Below are positions 37,401-47,400 of a stretch of DNA of 60,930 nt, in pieces. The notes under the pieces are model-generated. The model was not told where the DNA came from, made no database searches, and was given only the letters and a program-made list of their open reading frames with translations. This stretch comes from Fimbriimonadaceae bacterium (GTDB taxonomy: Bacteria > Armatimonadota > Fimbriimonadia > Fimbriimonadales > Fimbriimonadaceae). The position numbers and the translations under genes were made by a program. The stretch lies in NCBI GenBank assembly GCA_025934835.1, contig JAICWL010000006.1, positions 1 to 60,930 of the forward strand, in the 5' to 3' direction. How positions within the stretch are numbered: the stretch's first letter is position 1; each line of letters starts with the position of its first letter.

Positions 37401-37606
37401 CGGAAGACTCGAACGATACGATTGTGCGATTGTACGAGTGCCACAATAGCAGAGGAAGAGCTGAGCTAACGGTTGCCAAGAAACCGTCGACAGCAATGCT
37501 TTGCGATCTCGAAGAGCACGAAATCGGCGAGTTGGACGTCAATGAAGGCATAGTCAGCTTCGACTACAAACCGTTCGAGATCTTGACGATCAAGCTGAAA
37601 GCGTAG
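34496..37606 (+). CDS. Alpha-mannosidase, glycoside hydrolase family 38
   Basis: A 1036-residue GH38 enzyme that hydrolyses alpha-mannosides. The metal-binding GHAHLDTAWLW (about 244-254) and the nucleophile Asp362 in MWLPDVFGYSAALPQ are clear. FGFGDGGGGPTERHLE and NQFHDIIPGSSVHEVY are further GH38 blocks. An N-terminal beta domain (1-230), the central catalytic and helical domains and the C-terminal beta domains (about 650-1036) follow the usual plan. No signal peptide is seen, so it is cytoplasmic, acting on imported oligosaccharides. The ATG has no strong Shine-Dalgarno site. The next gene, a histidine kinase, starts 14 bases after the stop. Confidence 0.94.
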   Translation: MLKHTELTQRRLNSFLQHTLRPAVFGETHPLKIEFCDRPYHSQEEAEAGPWKEVSKGFEYGPAYTTFWFRLSGVVPQSFSGKHVAVVAEVGGERTVWKDNSPWCGIDVEHSDFGWLEGASMAAGGTKACGGEKLTYYIQAYSRNAQVTVHGKEKPRQPLVEKVDRAELVVVDPETKDLLYDFDFYNNLLQTIDAQDPAHLTLLRALNDVVNMYSYGAPETVARCRKLIRDAAGSLNGEIKHTIFPVGHAHLDTAWLWPIEITKKKMAHTTSTQLGLMERYPEYVFVHSQASQYEWLEREYPHLFERVKEAIGRGQWEPVGSMWVEADCNLTGAESLIRQFLYGRRYFRDKLGYQTEDMWLPDVFGYSAALPQILAKFDVKYFLTQKISWNQFNKFPHHTFWWQGIDGTKVWTHFPPADTYCGSCEPKEVVYSVKNYKDHARLDQSLYVFGFGDGGGGPTERHLEFLRRGKLAPNYPEVALGKKAIDFFREAKSRSRDLMTWVGELYLELHRGTYTTQAANKRANRRCEFLLRDAELLASFAPGFPDSYPAAKLEEAWKLVLLNQFHDIIPGSSVHEVYVDSMREYEKVEQAGEEIILQSLRAFGGAFDTSKMSRPVALFHNSTTASQGEIPWTEEWAPASLSTPDDIVPLQAVEEFGERKLIFQTPQAALGSVVIGDLDDQPVTVKPKLKSSARRIENAEISVRFDNAGNIASIMSLDDGTEFIEPGKLGNVFQLFEDKPLFWSAWDVDVFAYESGQDLLRSDSFEIVERGPVRVAAEIVKRFGSSTIRQRISLGPTPGIRFDTEIDWHEEDKMLKVAFPVNVNAARATYEIQFGNVERPTHANTTWDLAKFEVCAQKWIDLSEGDLGAALLNDGKYGHDVRGNVMRMTLLRSPKAPDPVADMGVHRFTYTLIPHFGPYNYAGIVSAAYALNAPVRHAFLKPSKGESGALPPLVGCEDRNIVIETVKKAEDSNDTIVRLYECHNSRGRAELTVAKKPSTAMLCDLEEHEIGELDVNEGIVSFDYKPFEILTIKLKA

Positions 37607-37620
37607 CTTCCGAAGAAGCG

Positions 37621-39987
37621 ATGGCGAGAAGTACCCTACCAGGCCGACGCCCGACGAGCGCGGGCTATACCCCGTATCTGGTTCTTGCCATCTCGCTGGT
37701 CGCCACGGCTGTGGCCAGCTTCGACGCCGAAGGGGTTGTGCAGCGACAGGACGATGCGCGGTTTCGGCACGACGTCGACATGGCGATCGACGCCATCAAA
37801 TCTCGTGCCTCAGAGCAAGTCACGCTTCTACGAGGCACCGCGGCTTTTGTCGCCGCACAGCCGCAAGTCGATCGGCAGAGCTTCCGGACCTACGTTCAAA
37901 CGCTCAACCTTGCGAAGAACTATCCTGGCGTGCTCGGCATAGGATTCGATCGCAAGCTCGACCCGAGCCAGATAGGCGCTGTCGAAAAGCAGATGGCCGC
38001 ACAAGGCATGAAAGGGTTCAAGGTTCATCCGCTGCCGGCCGGGCTAGAGCCTCACGCGATCCTGTACCTCGAGCCGGAGAACCTCAACGCTCCTGCATTC
38101 GGCTACAACATGTTTAGCGATCCGGTGCGCCGACAGGCTATGGACAAGGCGCGGGACAGCGGTATGGCCTCGATTTCGGGCAAGGTAGTGCTCGTTCAGG
38201 AACCGGCATCTTCCGCCTCGCCGGGTTTCTTGGCTTATCGCGGCGTGTACGCCGGCGGTACGCACCGCCGGACCTTGGCGGAGCGCCGCAGGGACATCGT
38301 GGGCTTCGTGTACAGTCCGTTTCGCGCGCTGGATTTCTTCAAGGAGGTCTTGACCAGGGATCAGTTCATCGATCTGAGATTCGAGATATTCGACGGCCAG
38401 TCGACCGATCCCAAGGAAGAGCTGTACAGCGGCCCGGAATCGGATCGTGTGGGCTCACTCGTAGCGATCGACTATATCCAGGTTCCTGGACACATCTGGA
38501 CGCTTCGCACGCGCAGTCTTCCCGGGTTCGTGTCGACCTCCAGCACGCCCCTGGCTACCGGAGTGACGTTCCTCGGCGGCGTGGTGAGCCTGCTTCTTTT
38601 CGGGATCACCCTGAGTCAGGGCCACGCGAGGTCAGCGGCCATGCGTTACGCGGAGCGCTTATCGAGGATCAGCTTCTCGGACCGGCTGCTCGCCGATGCG
38701 GGAAGCGTCCTCGGCTCGTCGATCGACACCCAGAGGACGTTGGCAGAGGTTGCTCAGCTGGCAGTGCCCGGATTTGCGGACTGGTGCGCCGTCGATGTGA
38801 TGGGGGAGGACGGCGAGCCATCCCGCGTGGCCGTTGCCCACGTCGATCCCGAGAGGATCGAGCAAGCGAAAGAGGTCGCCAGCAATTTGGGGCCAGAGCG
38901 GCAGGAGCACATGGGCATCCGCAACGTTCTTCGAACTGGAGTAAGCGAGCTGTACCCGTCCATCACCGACGAGATGCTCGACAGGGCGGGGCTGGACGAG
39001 TCGCGCCGAGCAGCCATCAAAGCACTCCAAATCAATTCGGTGATGGTGGTGCCGATGAAAGTCCGCGAGCGGATTCTAGGGGCAATCACCTTCGTTTGGG
39101 CGGAATCGGGGAAGCATTACAGCGAAGCCGATCTCGAACTCGCGGAGCAGATAGCTAGCCGCGCCGCAGTCGCGATCGAGAATTCTCACCTTTACGGCAG
39201 CGCGCAGGCGGAAATCTCCCAGCGCCGCCGGGCCGAGTTTGAGATTCGGAGCCTGAATGCCAGCCTGGAGCGCAAAGTCGAAGAGCGGACTCGCGACCTG
39301 AAGTCGATGAACAACGAGCTCGAGGCGTTTTGCTACTCGGTTTCGCATGACTTGCGTGCGCCTCTAAGAAGCATCGACGGCTTCAGCCAAGCTGTGTTAG
39401 AAGACAGCCGAGACGTTTTGGATTCCGCGGCGGTTGAGTATCTCGCGCGCGTTCGGGCGGCGGCGCACCGCATGGACGAGTTGATAACCGCGCTGCTGAC
39501 GCTCTCCCGGCTTACACGCGCAGAGGTCGTTCGGAACCGTATCGATGTGACGCGCATGGTTCATGATCTGACGGAAGACCATCACGGGTCTCTCGCCGCC
39601 GTGCTCTTCAATATCCAGCCGAACATGGTGACGATCGCGGACCCGAGGCTGCTTCGGATCGTGCTAGACAACCTGCTCTCGAACGCCATCAAGTTCAGCT
39701 CGAAGGTGGATCACCCAACGATCGAGGTCGGTTGCACGCCCGAGGGCACATTCTTCGTCCGCGACAATGGCGTAGGATTCAACCCCGAGTATTCTTCAAA
39801 GCTGTTTACTCCCTTTGAACGGCTGCACTCCTCCTCTGAGTATCCAGGCTCGGGAATCGGACTTGCGACCGTGCAGCGGATCATCAGCCGGCACGGCGGC
39901 CATATCTGGGCCGATAGCGCGGAAGCTGAAGGGGCGACCTTCTATTTCACGCTTGACAGCGGCGCCGAATCTAGTCCGTCCGAGTGA
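37621..39987 (+). CDS. CHASE-domain sensor histidine kinase
   Basis: A 788-residue membrane kinase. TM1 lies at about 18-34. A periplasmic CHASE domain (about 45-290, with YPGVLGIGFDRKLD) is followed by TM2 near 310-330. A GAF domain (about 360-530), a coiled coil (SLERKVEERTRDL), a HisKA domain with His576 (SVSHDLRAPL) and a HATPase with DNGVGFN and GSGIGLATVQR complete it. It senses an extracellular signal and transfers phosphate to a response regulator, which is not in the window. It follows the GH38 gene after 14 bases. Its stop overlaps the convergent lipid kinase by 17 bases. Confidence 0.92.
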   Translation: MARSTLPGRRPTSAGYTPYLVLAISLVATAVASFDAEGVVQRQDDARFRHDVDMAIDAIKSRASEQVTLLRGTAAFVAAQPQVDRQSFRTYVQTLNLAKNYPGVLGIGFDRKLDPSQIGAVEKQMAAQGMKGFKVHPLPAGLEPHAILYLEPENLNAPAFGYNMFSDPVRRQAMDKARDSGMASISGKVVLVQEPASSASPGFLAYRGVYAGGTHRRTLAERRRDIVGFVYSPFRALDFFKEVLTRDQFIDLRFEIFDGQSTDPKEELYSGPESDRVGSLVAIDYIQVPGHIWTLRTRSLPGFVSTSSTPLATGVTFLGGVVSLLLFGITLSQGHARSAAMRYAERLSRISFSDRLLADAGSVLGSSIDTQRTLAEVAQLAVPGFADWCAVDVMGEDGEPSRVAVAHVDPERIEQAKEVASNLGPERQEHMGIRNVLRTGVSELYPSITDEMLDRAGLDESRRAAIKALQINSVMVVPMKVRERILGAITFVWAESGKHYSEADLELAEQIASRAAVAIENSHLYGSAQAEISQRRRAEFEIRSLNASLERKVEERTRDLKSMNNELEAFCYSVSHDLRAPLRSIDGFSQAVLEDSRDVLDSAAVEYLARVRAAAHRMDELITALLTLSRLTRAEVVRNRIDVTRMVHDLTEDHHGSLAAVLFNIQPNMVTIADPRLLRIVLDNLLSNAIKFSSKVDHPTIEVGCTPEGTFFVRDNGVGFNPEYSSKLFTPFERLHSSSEYPGSGIGLATVQRIISRHGGHIWADSAEAEGATFYFTLDSGAESSPSE

Positions 39988-40930
39988 AATCCAGCGGAGC
40001 GATTACTCTCAGCGCGCCTGGCAGCTCCCGGAACTCCACTGGCGTGTTCATGCAGAGCTCGCCATCCACGTCGACTTTCATCGATGGCGTGGTCGACAAC
40101 CGGCCTCCTCGACAAGTTTGCCACTTGACGTCCGGAAGGTCCACATGGCGCCCTGTCGGCAGCGCCAGCGCCAGCCTCAGGAACGCACCTTTGCTTCGGG
40201 TGGCGAGCGAATAGACAACCAGCCGGCCGGTATCGATGCCCGCGTCGGGAGCAAGAGGGAAGGGGCCACCGTGGAAACGCCCGTTGCCTATAACGACCTG
40301 GAGCGTGTCGTACTCTTCGACGCCCGACTCGGTCTCTATGCGCGCTCGGAACGGACGTTCCTTGCGCAGAGCGACAAAGAGCGCGATCGCGTACGAAAGC
40401 ACGCCGAATCGGCGCTTCATCTTGACGTTGAGCTGCCGGGCGATTAGGCTGGTGAGCCCGACGGTCGCAAGGTTCAGGAATTGCCTGTCACCAACCTCGC
40501 CCACGTCTACCGCCGTCTCCATTCCGCTCGAAATCACCGAGCAGGCGGCTTCTAGATCGGTGGGTATGCCCAGATCCCGAGCAAAGGAGTTCCCCGTTCC
40601 GAGCGGCAACACCCCGAGCAGCGACCGCGACCTGACGATGATAGGTGCGACGGAGCTGAGAGTGCCGTCCCCTCCACCCACAACGACGAGGTTTGCCCCT
40701 CGGTCGATCGCGTTCTGAGCTGCCGAAATGAGCTCCTTCACGTTTCGGAAAGCGATCGCCGAATCCAGGGCAACTCCCTGCTCGGCAAGAAGTCGCTGAG
40801 CGTCGCCGAAGCTTTGGCGGCCACGCCTCGAATTCGTGTTGACCAAGAGCACCCCGCGGCGGTTGGCCGCGTCTCCTGGCTCTCGGTCGGACAAAGATGT
40901 ACCAGCTTGAACTATCGGTTCGGTTGGCAT
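39971..40930 (-). CDS. Diacylglycerol kinase-family lipid kinase (YegS/DagK-like)
   Basis: A protein of about 319 residues with the DAGK catalytic domain. VVVGGGDGTLSSVAPII holds the GGDGT ATP-binding motif, and GVLPLGTGNSFARDLGIP is the substrate-loop block. The C-terminal beta-sandwich ends with DGELCMNTPVEFRELPGAL. Such enzymes phosphorylate diacylglycerol or other lipids at the membrane. I use the ATG at 40930. An open frame continues to a TTG at 40987, but neither start has a Shine-Dalgarno sequence. It follows the beta-helix gene on the same strand and overlaps the kinase gene on the other strand by 17 bp. Confidence 0.85.
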   Translation of the reverse strand: MPTEPIVQAGTSLSDREPGDAANRRGVLLVNTNSRRGRQSFGDAQRLLAEQGVALDSAIAFRNVKELISAAQNAIDRGANLVVVGGGDGTLSSVAPIIVRSRSLLGVLPLGTGNSFARDLGIPTDLEAACSVISSGMETAVDVGEVGDRQFLNLATVGLTSLIARQLNVKMKRRFGVLSYAIALFVALRKERPFRARIETESGVEEYDTLQVVIGNGRFHGGPFPLAPDAGIDTGRLVVYSLATRSKGAFLRLALALPTGRHVDLPDVKWQTCRGGRLSTTPSMKVDVDGELCMNTPVEFRELPGALRVIAPLDFTRTD

Positions 40931-41011
40931 CGAATGTATGACGACAGAATCGGCTATCTGGGCGGGAAGAGGGCCTAAGCTGAGCAAATCTTTAGGCGAA
41001 TCGGATGTGCC

Positions 41012-42919
41012 TCAAGACCGTGGGCCGATCGTGGACAGATCGATCGAACGGAAGCCCATTGCCAGAGCAGGCGAGTTTGGCTTCAGCGTAAAATCGAGCG
41101 CCTTCGGATCGCGTAGCATCGGGTCCGCCTCGCGGCTTCCTTGGTCGTGGCCCTCGCGCTGCCACTGGTCCAGCGACATTCCCTTCCAGGTCGTCACGGG
41201 TCCGTCGGTTCGCCAATAAAGATTGTCCCCCAGTACGGTGTTGCTGTTTTCCCAGGCGCCCGCGAAAAGGTCCGTGCCGGACCATTCGACGATGTTATGC
41301 TCGAACGTGAAGCTGTTCGGCGACTCCGGCTTGGAAAGGATAATCTGCCCTGTCATTGGGCTGAAGGCGAAGATGTTGTTTCGGATCGTGTTGGACTTTC
41401 CATAGTCTTGATGGAAGCCGCCTGTCTTGGCGTCGAATACCACGTTGTTCTCGGCGAGCATCCCTGTCGTCCCGGCATCGAAATAGATCCCCCAGCCGCC
41501 GAACGTGCGGGAGCGCACGTTGTGGATCAGGTTGTTGCGCAGTATCGAGCCTTCGGACAGCCCGAGCGTGTAGATTCCGCCCATATCCGAAAGCAGCCCC
41601 TGTCCGATGTCCGATATGTCATTGAACTCGACCGTGTTGTCTTGCGCCGTTGTCGGCCCGTATCCCCAGCTCCATCCGACGTTGATGCCGGAATAGAACA
41701 TCTTCGCGATGCGATTATGACTGACGAGGTTGTGACCAGAATCGCCGATCCAGATTCCTACCGCGCTCGGGTAGACCTTTCCGCCATCTTCAATCGTGCA
41801 GTCCTCGATTTTCGTGCCGGTTGTGGCGTGGTTCAGCTTCACTCCACCAGCGCCCAAGTCCCGCATCGAGCATCCTTTGATCGTCGTGTTCGAAGTGTTC
41901 GGTCCGAACAGCTCGACCGCATAGTCTCCGAGGGCTTGAAACGTGCAACGGGCGATTGAGGAGTCTTGGCAGGATGTCAGCGTCAGAGCCGCCGGGACGT
42001 TCCATGAGGCCTGGGTGGCGCCGGACACGCCCGCGGGGAGAGTGAACTGAGTGTGTTCGAACGTCAGACCTGAAAACGACAGCCCCTTGGCATTCGTAGC
42101 TTGGATGAGCACGGGAAACTGTGGCGCATAAGCGACGAACGCGCCGAGGCTCTCACCCGGGCGTGGAATGTAGTACAGCTTCGACGCGGGGCGGTCCCAG
42201 TAGAACTGACCCGGCGAACGGAGCGCCTCGAATACGTTCTCGACCACGTAAGGAGCCCCCTCGGAACGGTCTGTGTTCGTCAATCTCCAGACGCTCGGAC
42301 GATCGAACCTAACAAGGTGCGAAGAAGGGTCCACCGACTGGATAGGCAGCCGAGACTCGGACCAATAGGAGTAGGCGACAACTTCGACATCCGAGAGGTT
42401 TTTCCAGCGCTGGATGTCGGAGCCTGAGAAGATGGCAGCGTCCTGATGGCTGTCCCAAGCCGCACGGATTCCTCCGTTGGGAAGATCGGCGAAGTGGTAC
42501 TCGCCGGTCGCGGGCAGCTTCGGGCGGGAGTCCCGCACCGAGCCGTCAGCGGAAAAGAGTTGTCGGACTTGCAAACCGGATGGAATGGTGACGACCCAAC
42601 GCGAGGAGCTCGAGGGGTCCGTCTTCCAACCGGAGATACGGGCCGCTCCGCTGAATCCTCCGGTCCCCTCGAACCGAACGTTCGAAGCTTCCGTTCCGAG
42701 ACGAGCGGTTTTTGGCAGGAAGATCGTTCCGGAGACCTCGACGGACACCGGCGTCTGATTGCCTCCGGCGCGAATCTGCTTCAGAGCGGAATCGAGGCGC
42801 TCCAACGATCCGAATGCCTGTGCTTCGGACGTTCCGGTATTGGAATCCGAGCCGTGATCCGACAGATATAGCGTCGTGCCCTGGGTGAGCATTGCGGTGA
42901 CGATCAGCGCGAGAATCAT
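41012..42919 (-). CDS. Secreted right-handed beta-helix polysaccharide-active protein
   Basis: A 635-residue exported protein. The signal peptide is short (MILALIVTAMLTQG). LYLSDHGSDSNTGTSEAQAFGSLERL is typical of beta-helix enzymes of the DUF1565/pectate-lyase-like type. Parallel beta-helix repeats with N-rich ladders (VSHNRIAKM, DNTVEFNDISDI, ILRNNLIHNV, AENNVVFDAK, NTIRNNIFAF) span about 275-560. It may be a glycoside hydrolase (GH141-like) or polysaccharide lyase, but the catalytic residues are not clear from sequence. The lipid kinase follows on the same strand. Its start lies in a 185-bp gap divergent from the membrane-protein operon. Confidence 0.75.
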   Translation of the reverse strand: MILALIVTAMLTQGTTLYLSDHGSDSNTGTSEAQAFGSLERLDSALKQIRAGGNQTPVSVEVSGTIFLPKTARLGTEASNVRFEGTGGFSGAARISGWKTDPSSSSRWVVTIPSGLQVRQLFSADGSVRDSRPKLPATGEYHFADLPNGGIRAAWDSHQDAAIFSGSDIQRWKNLSDVEVVAYSYWSESRLPIQSVDPSSHLVRFDRPSVWRLTNTDRSEGAPYVVENVFEALRSPGQFYWDRPASKLYYIPRPGESLGAFVAYAPQFPVLIQATNAKGLSFSGLTFEHTQFTLPAGVSGATQASWNVPAALTLTSCQDSSIARCTFQALGDYAVELFGPNTSNTTIKGCSMRDLGAGGVKLNHATTGTKIEDCTIEDGGKVYPSAVGIWIGDSGHNLVSHNRIAKMFYSGINVGWSWGYGPTTAQDNTVEFNDISDIGQGLLSDMGGIYTLGLSEGSILRNNLIHNVRSRTFGGWGIYFDAGTTGMLAENNVVFDAKTGGFHQDYGKSNTIRNNIFAFSPMTGQIILSKPESPNSFTFEHNIVEWSGTDLFAGAWENSNTVLGDNLYWRTDGPVTTWKGMSLDQWQREGHDQGSREADPMLRDPKALDFTLKPNSPALAMGFRSIDLSTIGPRS

Positions 42920-43104
42920 CTGTACTTGGACGATTACCTGAATGTCGTGCTGGGGCTTTTTTCCGATTCACATCACCGAACCGTTCGGCGGCTCCTTCGG
43001 AGAAAAGAAATTCTAAAAAAACTCATACCGTTCGCGTCCTTGCTACGTCGTTAGGCTGAACACCTGCCAATGGGCCTTCCGTGCGGCGGGTGCCTAAGGC
43101 AAAA
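42920..43104. promoter_or_regulatory. Divergent intergenic region with A/T tracts and a palindrome
   Basis: This 185-bp gap separates the beta-helix gene (-) from the membrane protein and A2M operon (+). It contains T6 and A7 tracts and a CCGAA/TTCGG palindrome near 42977, plausible for promoters in both directions. No matched -35/-10 pair was recognised. Confidence 0.3.
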
Positions 43105-44472
43105 ATGACCACTCTTCTGCCGTTCGTAGCCCTAGCGCTTGCCTTGCTAGCAGCATTTGCCACACGCCGGGCCACTGACCGCAAGATTTGGAAGCCGATT
43201 GCCTGGCGCTCCCTTGTAGGGGCGCTCGTGCTTCTGGCAGTGCTGACCGCAGCGGCGTGGCAGCTTCGCGGCGCGACGGACGCCGTTTCCACTTTCGAAG
43301 GGGTGGTGCTGGGTATGTGCGCCGCCTTTATCGCCCTAGGACTAAACGGTGGTCCTGCTGCATCGCTGGCGCTGGGCGTTGCAGCGGCTGCCGGTGCGAA
43401 ATGGAGCGTCAGCACCGGTTCTTTCCTGCAAGATGCGGTGCTGATCGGGGCATCGCTCGCGGCCCTGGCGGCTTGGACGGAAGGGGACGAAGCGCCCGGC
43501 GCAATTTGCAGTCTCGGAGCGCTGCTTGCAACGGTTGCGGATCAGCTCGGAGCCGCGACATCTCGCGAGGAGCCTTACGCGTCCGCCGGCGTCGTATTGG
43601 TGCTGGGGGCGGTGCTGATCGGCATTGCCGTGATTCTGATTTCGCAATCGCTATCGACGGCTACCTTCCGAAAGATCGCACCTGTGGTAGCCGTACTGTT
43701 CGCTGCTTGGGGCGCCGTTTGCTGCACGCGATATATGCATCTCGAAGGCGGCCCGGTGTCACTCTTTATGGCGGTAGTCGTGGCGTTCGCCGTCCATAAG
43801 ATGCTTCCGCCGACCAATCCCTCCGATCCACTTCGTTCGGGCGTTGCAGCGCTGCTTTGGCTGGGCTTGGCCACGGTGTCGTTCGGGCTGGCTAAGAGCC
43901 TCGGTATGGCGCTCGCGCTGGGGCTGGCGGCCGCAATGCTTTGCATGTTGGACAATCGCCGCGCGCTCCTGACCCTCGGCCCGCTTGTCGGGCTCGTTCT
44001 GTACCGGACTTTTCGAGAAGCGCATCCCGACATCTCGCGTGCTCTCGACATTGGGCAGCACTATGCGCTTGTCGGCTTGATCACGGGCGCGGTTCTGCCT
44101 CTGTTGCCTAGCGACTGGCTGCGCACCGGCAGAAGTGCTGCGGGCGCGACTTTGTGGGGCGTGCTATTGGTCGGCCTACCGGCTGTCCTCAGCTTGGTTC
44201 TGGGCGCGAAGGGAGCCGTCGGATTCGTGGCGGGCCTCGGGCTCGCGCTTTGGATCGAGTCCTTCCGAGCCGAGGCTTCCGTGCTTCCCGTCGCGCTGTC
44301 TGCCGGAATAGCCGGCCTGCTTTTTGCGACATACGGCTGGACCGCGTCGCTGGGAGCACTCAGCCGCGACGATAAGCTTAAGTTCTTCGTCTGGACCTCG
44401 GTAGTCGTGGCGGTGGTCGCCATGGCGCTCGCGGCCATTCGATATCGTGCGCCGAAGGCGGAGGCCGTATGA
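43105..44472 (+). CDS. Polytopic membrane protein of unknown function
   Basis: A 455-residue protein from the ATG at 43105 (AAGG 5 bases upstream); an open frame reaches a GTG at 43081. It has about 14-16 hydrophobic segments with few polar loops, rich in Ala, Leu, Val and Gly. Glycine-rich helices such as GPAASLALGVAAAAGA and GMALALGLAAAMLCML occur. I recognise no transporter or enzyme family. It ends with ATGA, overlapping the alpha-2-macroglobulin start by 4 bases, so the two are probably translated together. It may help export, anchor or activate the A2M protein, which is only inference. Confidence 0.78.
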   Translation: MTTLLPFVALALALLAAFATRRATDRKIWKPIAWRSLVGALVLLAVLTAAAWQLRGATDAVSTFEGVVLGMCAAFIALGLNGGPAASLALGVAAAAGAKWSVSTGSFLQDAVLIGASLAALAAWTEGDEAPGAICSLGALLATVADQLGAATSREEPYASAGVVLVLGAVLIGIAVILISQSLSTATFRKIAPVVAVLFAAWGAVCCTRYMHLEGGPVSLFMAVVVAFAVHKMLPPTNPSDPLRSGVAALLWLGLATVSFGLAKSLGMALALGLAAAMLCMLDNRRALLTLGPLVGLVLYRTFREAHPDISRALDIGQHYALVGLITGAVLPLLPSDWLRTGRSAAGATLWGVLLVGLPAVLSLVLGAKGAVGFVAGLGLALWIESFRAEASVLPVALSAGIAGLLFATYGWTASLGALSRDDKLKFFVWTSVVVAVVAMALAAIRYRAPKAEAV

Positions 44473-47400
44473 ACGCTCGCGCTCTAAGCTTGTTCGCGGC
44501 GCTGGTGCTTTGCGCAGTCCTTCTAGGTTTCGGGGTTACTCAGGAAACGCCGGTGGGAGGGGTTCTCGGCTCGGTCACCATGAAAGAGAACGGCGCGCCG
44601 CTCGTGGGGGCGATGGTGACCTTTTCTTCGGTCGCCGAGGGGGAGGGCCAAAGCTGGACCCGAACCGTCAGGACCGACGATCGTGGCACCTTCGCGCTTC
44701 ACGAGGTTCCGGCCGGCCTATACCGCCTGTCAGCTTCTGCCAAGGCTCACGAGCTAAAAGAGACCACCGTGTCGATAAACGAGGGCTCGCCGACGCCACT
44801 CGATTTGCAGCTCGCTCCGAAGGAGCGCTACCTGAAGCTGTACGCGAGCCAGAGGGTGTTCACTCCGGACGAGTCGCCGAGGGTCGAGGTGCACGGCTTC
44901 GTGAACGCAGACGACCTTTCGGTAGAAGCGTACAAGCTCGATCCCCAGGCGATCGCCTCTCATGGCGGGCTTTCAGAAACTCTGTCGCCGCTTGCGCATC
45001 CCGAATACGGCCGCACACTCAAAGTCTCCTCAGTCGCGTCGAAGGTCGCAGCACTTTCACATCGCATCTTGAAGAAGGACGCGGAAGGCACATTCGTGGA
45101 AGACCTGGACGTGCCGAAGCTTGGTGAAGGGCTTTACTGGGTGCAATGCGAGGGCGGCGGCGCCAGCGCGGGCACGTATCTCAACATTACGAAAATCGCG
45201 CTGGTCACCAAGTCGTATGGCGACCAAGCCCTGTGCTACGTTTCGGATGTGCGAAATGGCTCCCCAATTATGGGAGCGACGATCTTGTGCCAGGGGAAGA
45301 GTGCATTGGAGCGCAAGGGAACGACCAATGCGGATGGGCTCGCCCAGGTATCGCTCGGCTCGACAAGCCCTGTTACCGTGGTCGCTGTTGCGGGGCGGTC
45401 CGCAGCGCTGTGCGGCTTCTATTCGAACGGAGACGACAACGATCGATCAGACCCGAACATCAGGATCTTCACGTACACAGACCGGCCCGTTTATAAGCCG
45501 GGCGACTTGATCCGGTTCAAGAGCATTGTCCGGCGGCTCCAGGGCTCGGATTATCGGCTTCCAGGCTCGGGGACTGCGAAAGTCGAGGTCAAAGACCCCG
45601 AAGGCAATCTGCTGCAAACTCTCGATCTGCAGGTTACGGCGCACGGCGCATTCAATGGCTCTTTCAGTACGAGCCCCGAGGCTGCACCTGGCGGGTACCA
45701 GATCGTCACGAAGGCGTTCGGGGGCGAGGACACGTATTACGTGCCGATCGCGAGCTACAGGAAGCCCGAGTTCACGATCTCGGTCAAGCCCTCGCAGCCG
45801 TACTTCATTTTGGGAGACAAGGCGTCGGCCACTATCGAATGCGCCTACTACTTCGGTGGGCCCGTCGCAGGGGCCAAGGTGCACGTGTCCGTATTCCGCT
45901 CGCCTCACTGGTCCGACATGCTGGGCGATGAGGAAGGAGCGGGAATGGCTGAGCAGCCCGACGATTCCGAGGGCTTCCAAGGCGGCGAATTCTCGCAGAA
46001 ACTCGACACGACGACAGATGCGGCAGGCAGGGCCGTTGTCACATTCGACACAAAGGCGAAGAATGATCCGAACGAGCTGCCGTCGGACTACGACTACACC
46101 ATCGAAGCATCGGTGACGGAAGCTGCGGGCAAATTCTTCAGCGGACAGGGCGTGATCAAGGTCGTAAGGGCATCGTTCTCTCTCGATATACAGCTAAGCC
46201 AATACGTGGTCCAACCCGGCGAAGGCGCGACCGTTACGGTCGCCACGATGTCGCACGATACTCCTCCCAAGCCGGTTCCGAATCGCGATGTCGAGCTCCA
46301 AGTGGGCTCGGAGACGTGGACGAACGATGTGCGGCACTTTTCGCCTTCGCAAACCCTACGGGCTCGCACGGGCCCGGACGGTTTGGCAAAGTTCCAGCTA
46401 AACGGAACCACCGCGGGCTCGATGGCTCTTCGCGCATTGGCAACCGACGACCAGGGGCATGACGTCACTGCCGCGGACTACATTTACGTGGAGGGGGGTA
46501 CGCCAAGACAGGGTCCGAAGCCAGGAAATCTGGAGCTCGTGCTCGACCGTAAGACGTACTCGGTTGGATCGTCCGCCAAGGCGATGATCCAGTGCGACCG
46601 ACCGGGAGGGTCTGCGCTCGTCTGCGTCCAAGCCGACAAAGTCCTGTACAGCCGCGTCGTGCTCCTTGCGACCGGCTCGACGACCATCGACATCCCTGTG
46701 GCCAAATCGTTTGCTCCCAATGCGTACGTGAGTGTGGCTTACGTTCGTGGAAAGCAATTCTTGGAGGCGGACAAGAGCCTTGTAGTCAATCTTGGCGAGC
46801 GCAAGCTCTCAGTGCAGGTAGTGAGCGACCGCCCGACTGTGAAGCCGGGCGAGACCGTAGGCGTCACCGTCCGCACTCTGGACGCCCAAGGGCAAGGAGT
46901 GCCGGCAGATGTTTCCCTTGCCGTCGTCGATGCCTCGATTTACGCGATCCATCCGGATCGGACCGACATTATCGGGGCCCTGTACCCCAAGCGTTCCAAC
47001 GACGTCCAGACGAACTACTCCTTCCCCGAGATCTATCTCGACGGAGGGGATAAGGGCGGCGCGAACATTCCGGTGCGCAGCAAGTTTCTCGACACCGCGT
47101 TTTGGATGCCGGATGTGATGACCGATTCTTCGGGCACCGCACGGATCCAAGTTCCCCTTCCAGACAATTTGACCGAATGGCGAGCGACGGCGGTCGGAGC
47201 AACGGACGAGAGCGCCGTGGGAATGGCTACGACCTCGTTCAAGGCGCGAAAGGACCTGATGGTGAGAATCGAGGCGCCGACGTTCCTTGTTCAGCAGGAC
47301 GAGAGAAACGTAGTTGTCGCGGTAACTAACGACACGCCTAATTCTGCGGACGTGCACGTCCGGCTCGACGCCGAAGGAATCGTGGCGGACGGGGACAAGC

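Noticed and set aside
41141..41959. 272-codon plus-strand open frame opposite the beta-helix gene
   Set aside because: It lies antisense to a gene with clear protein features, and its translation shows no motifs; typical of GC-rich shadow frames.
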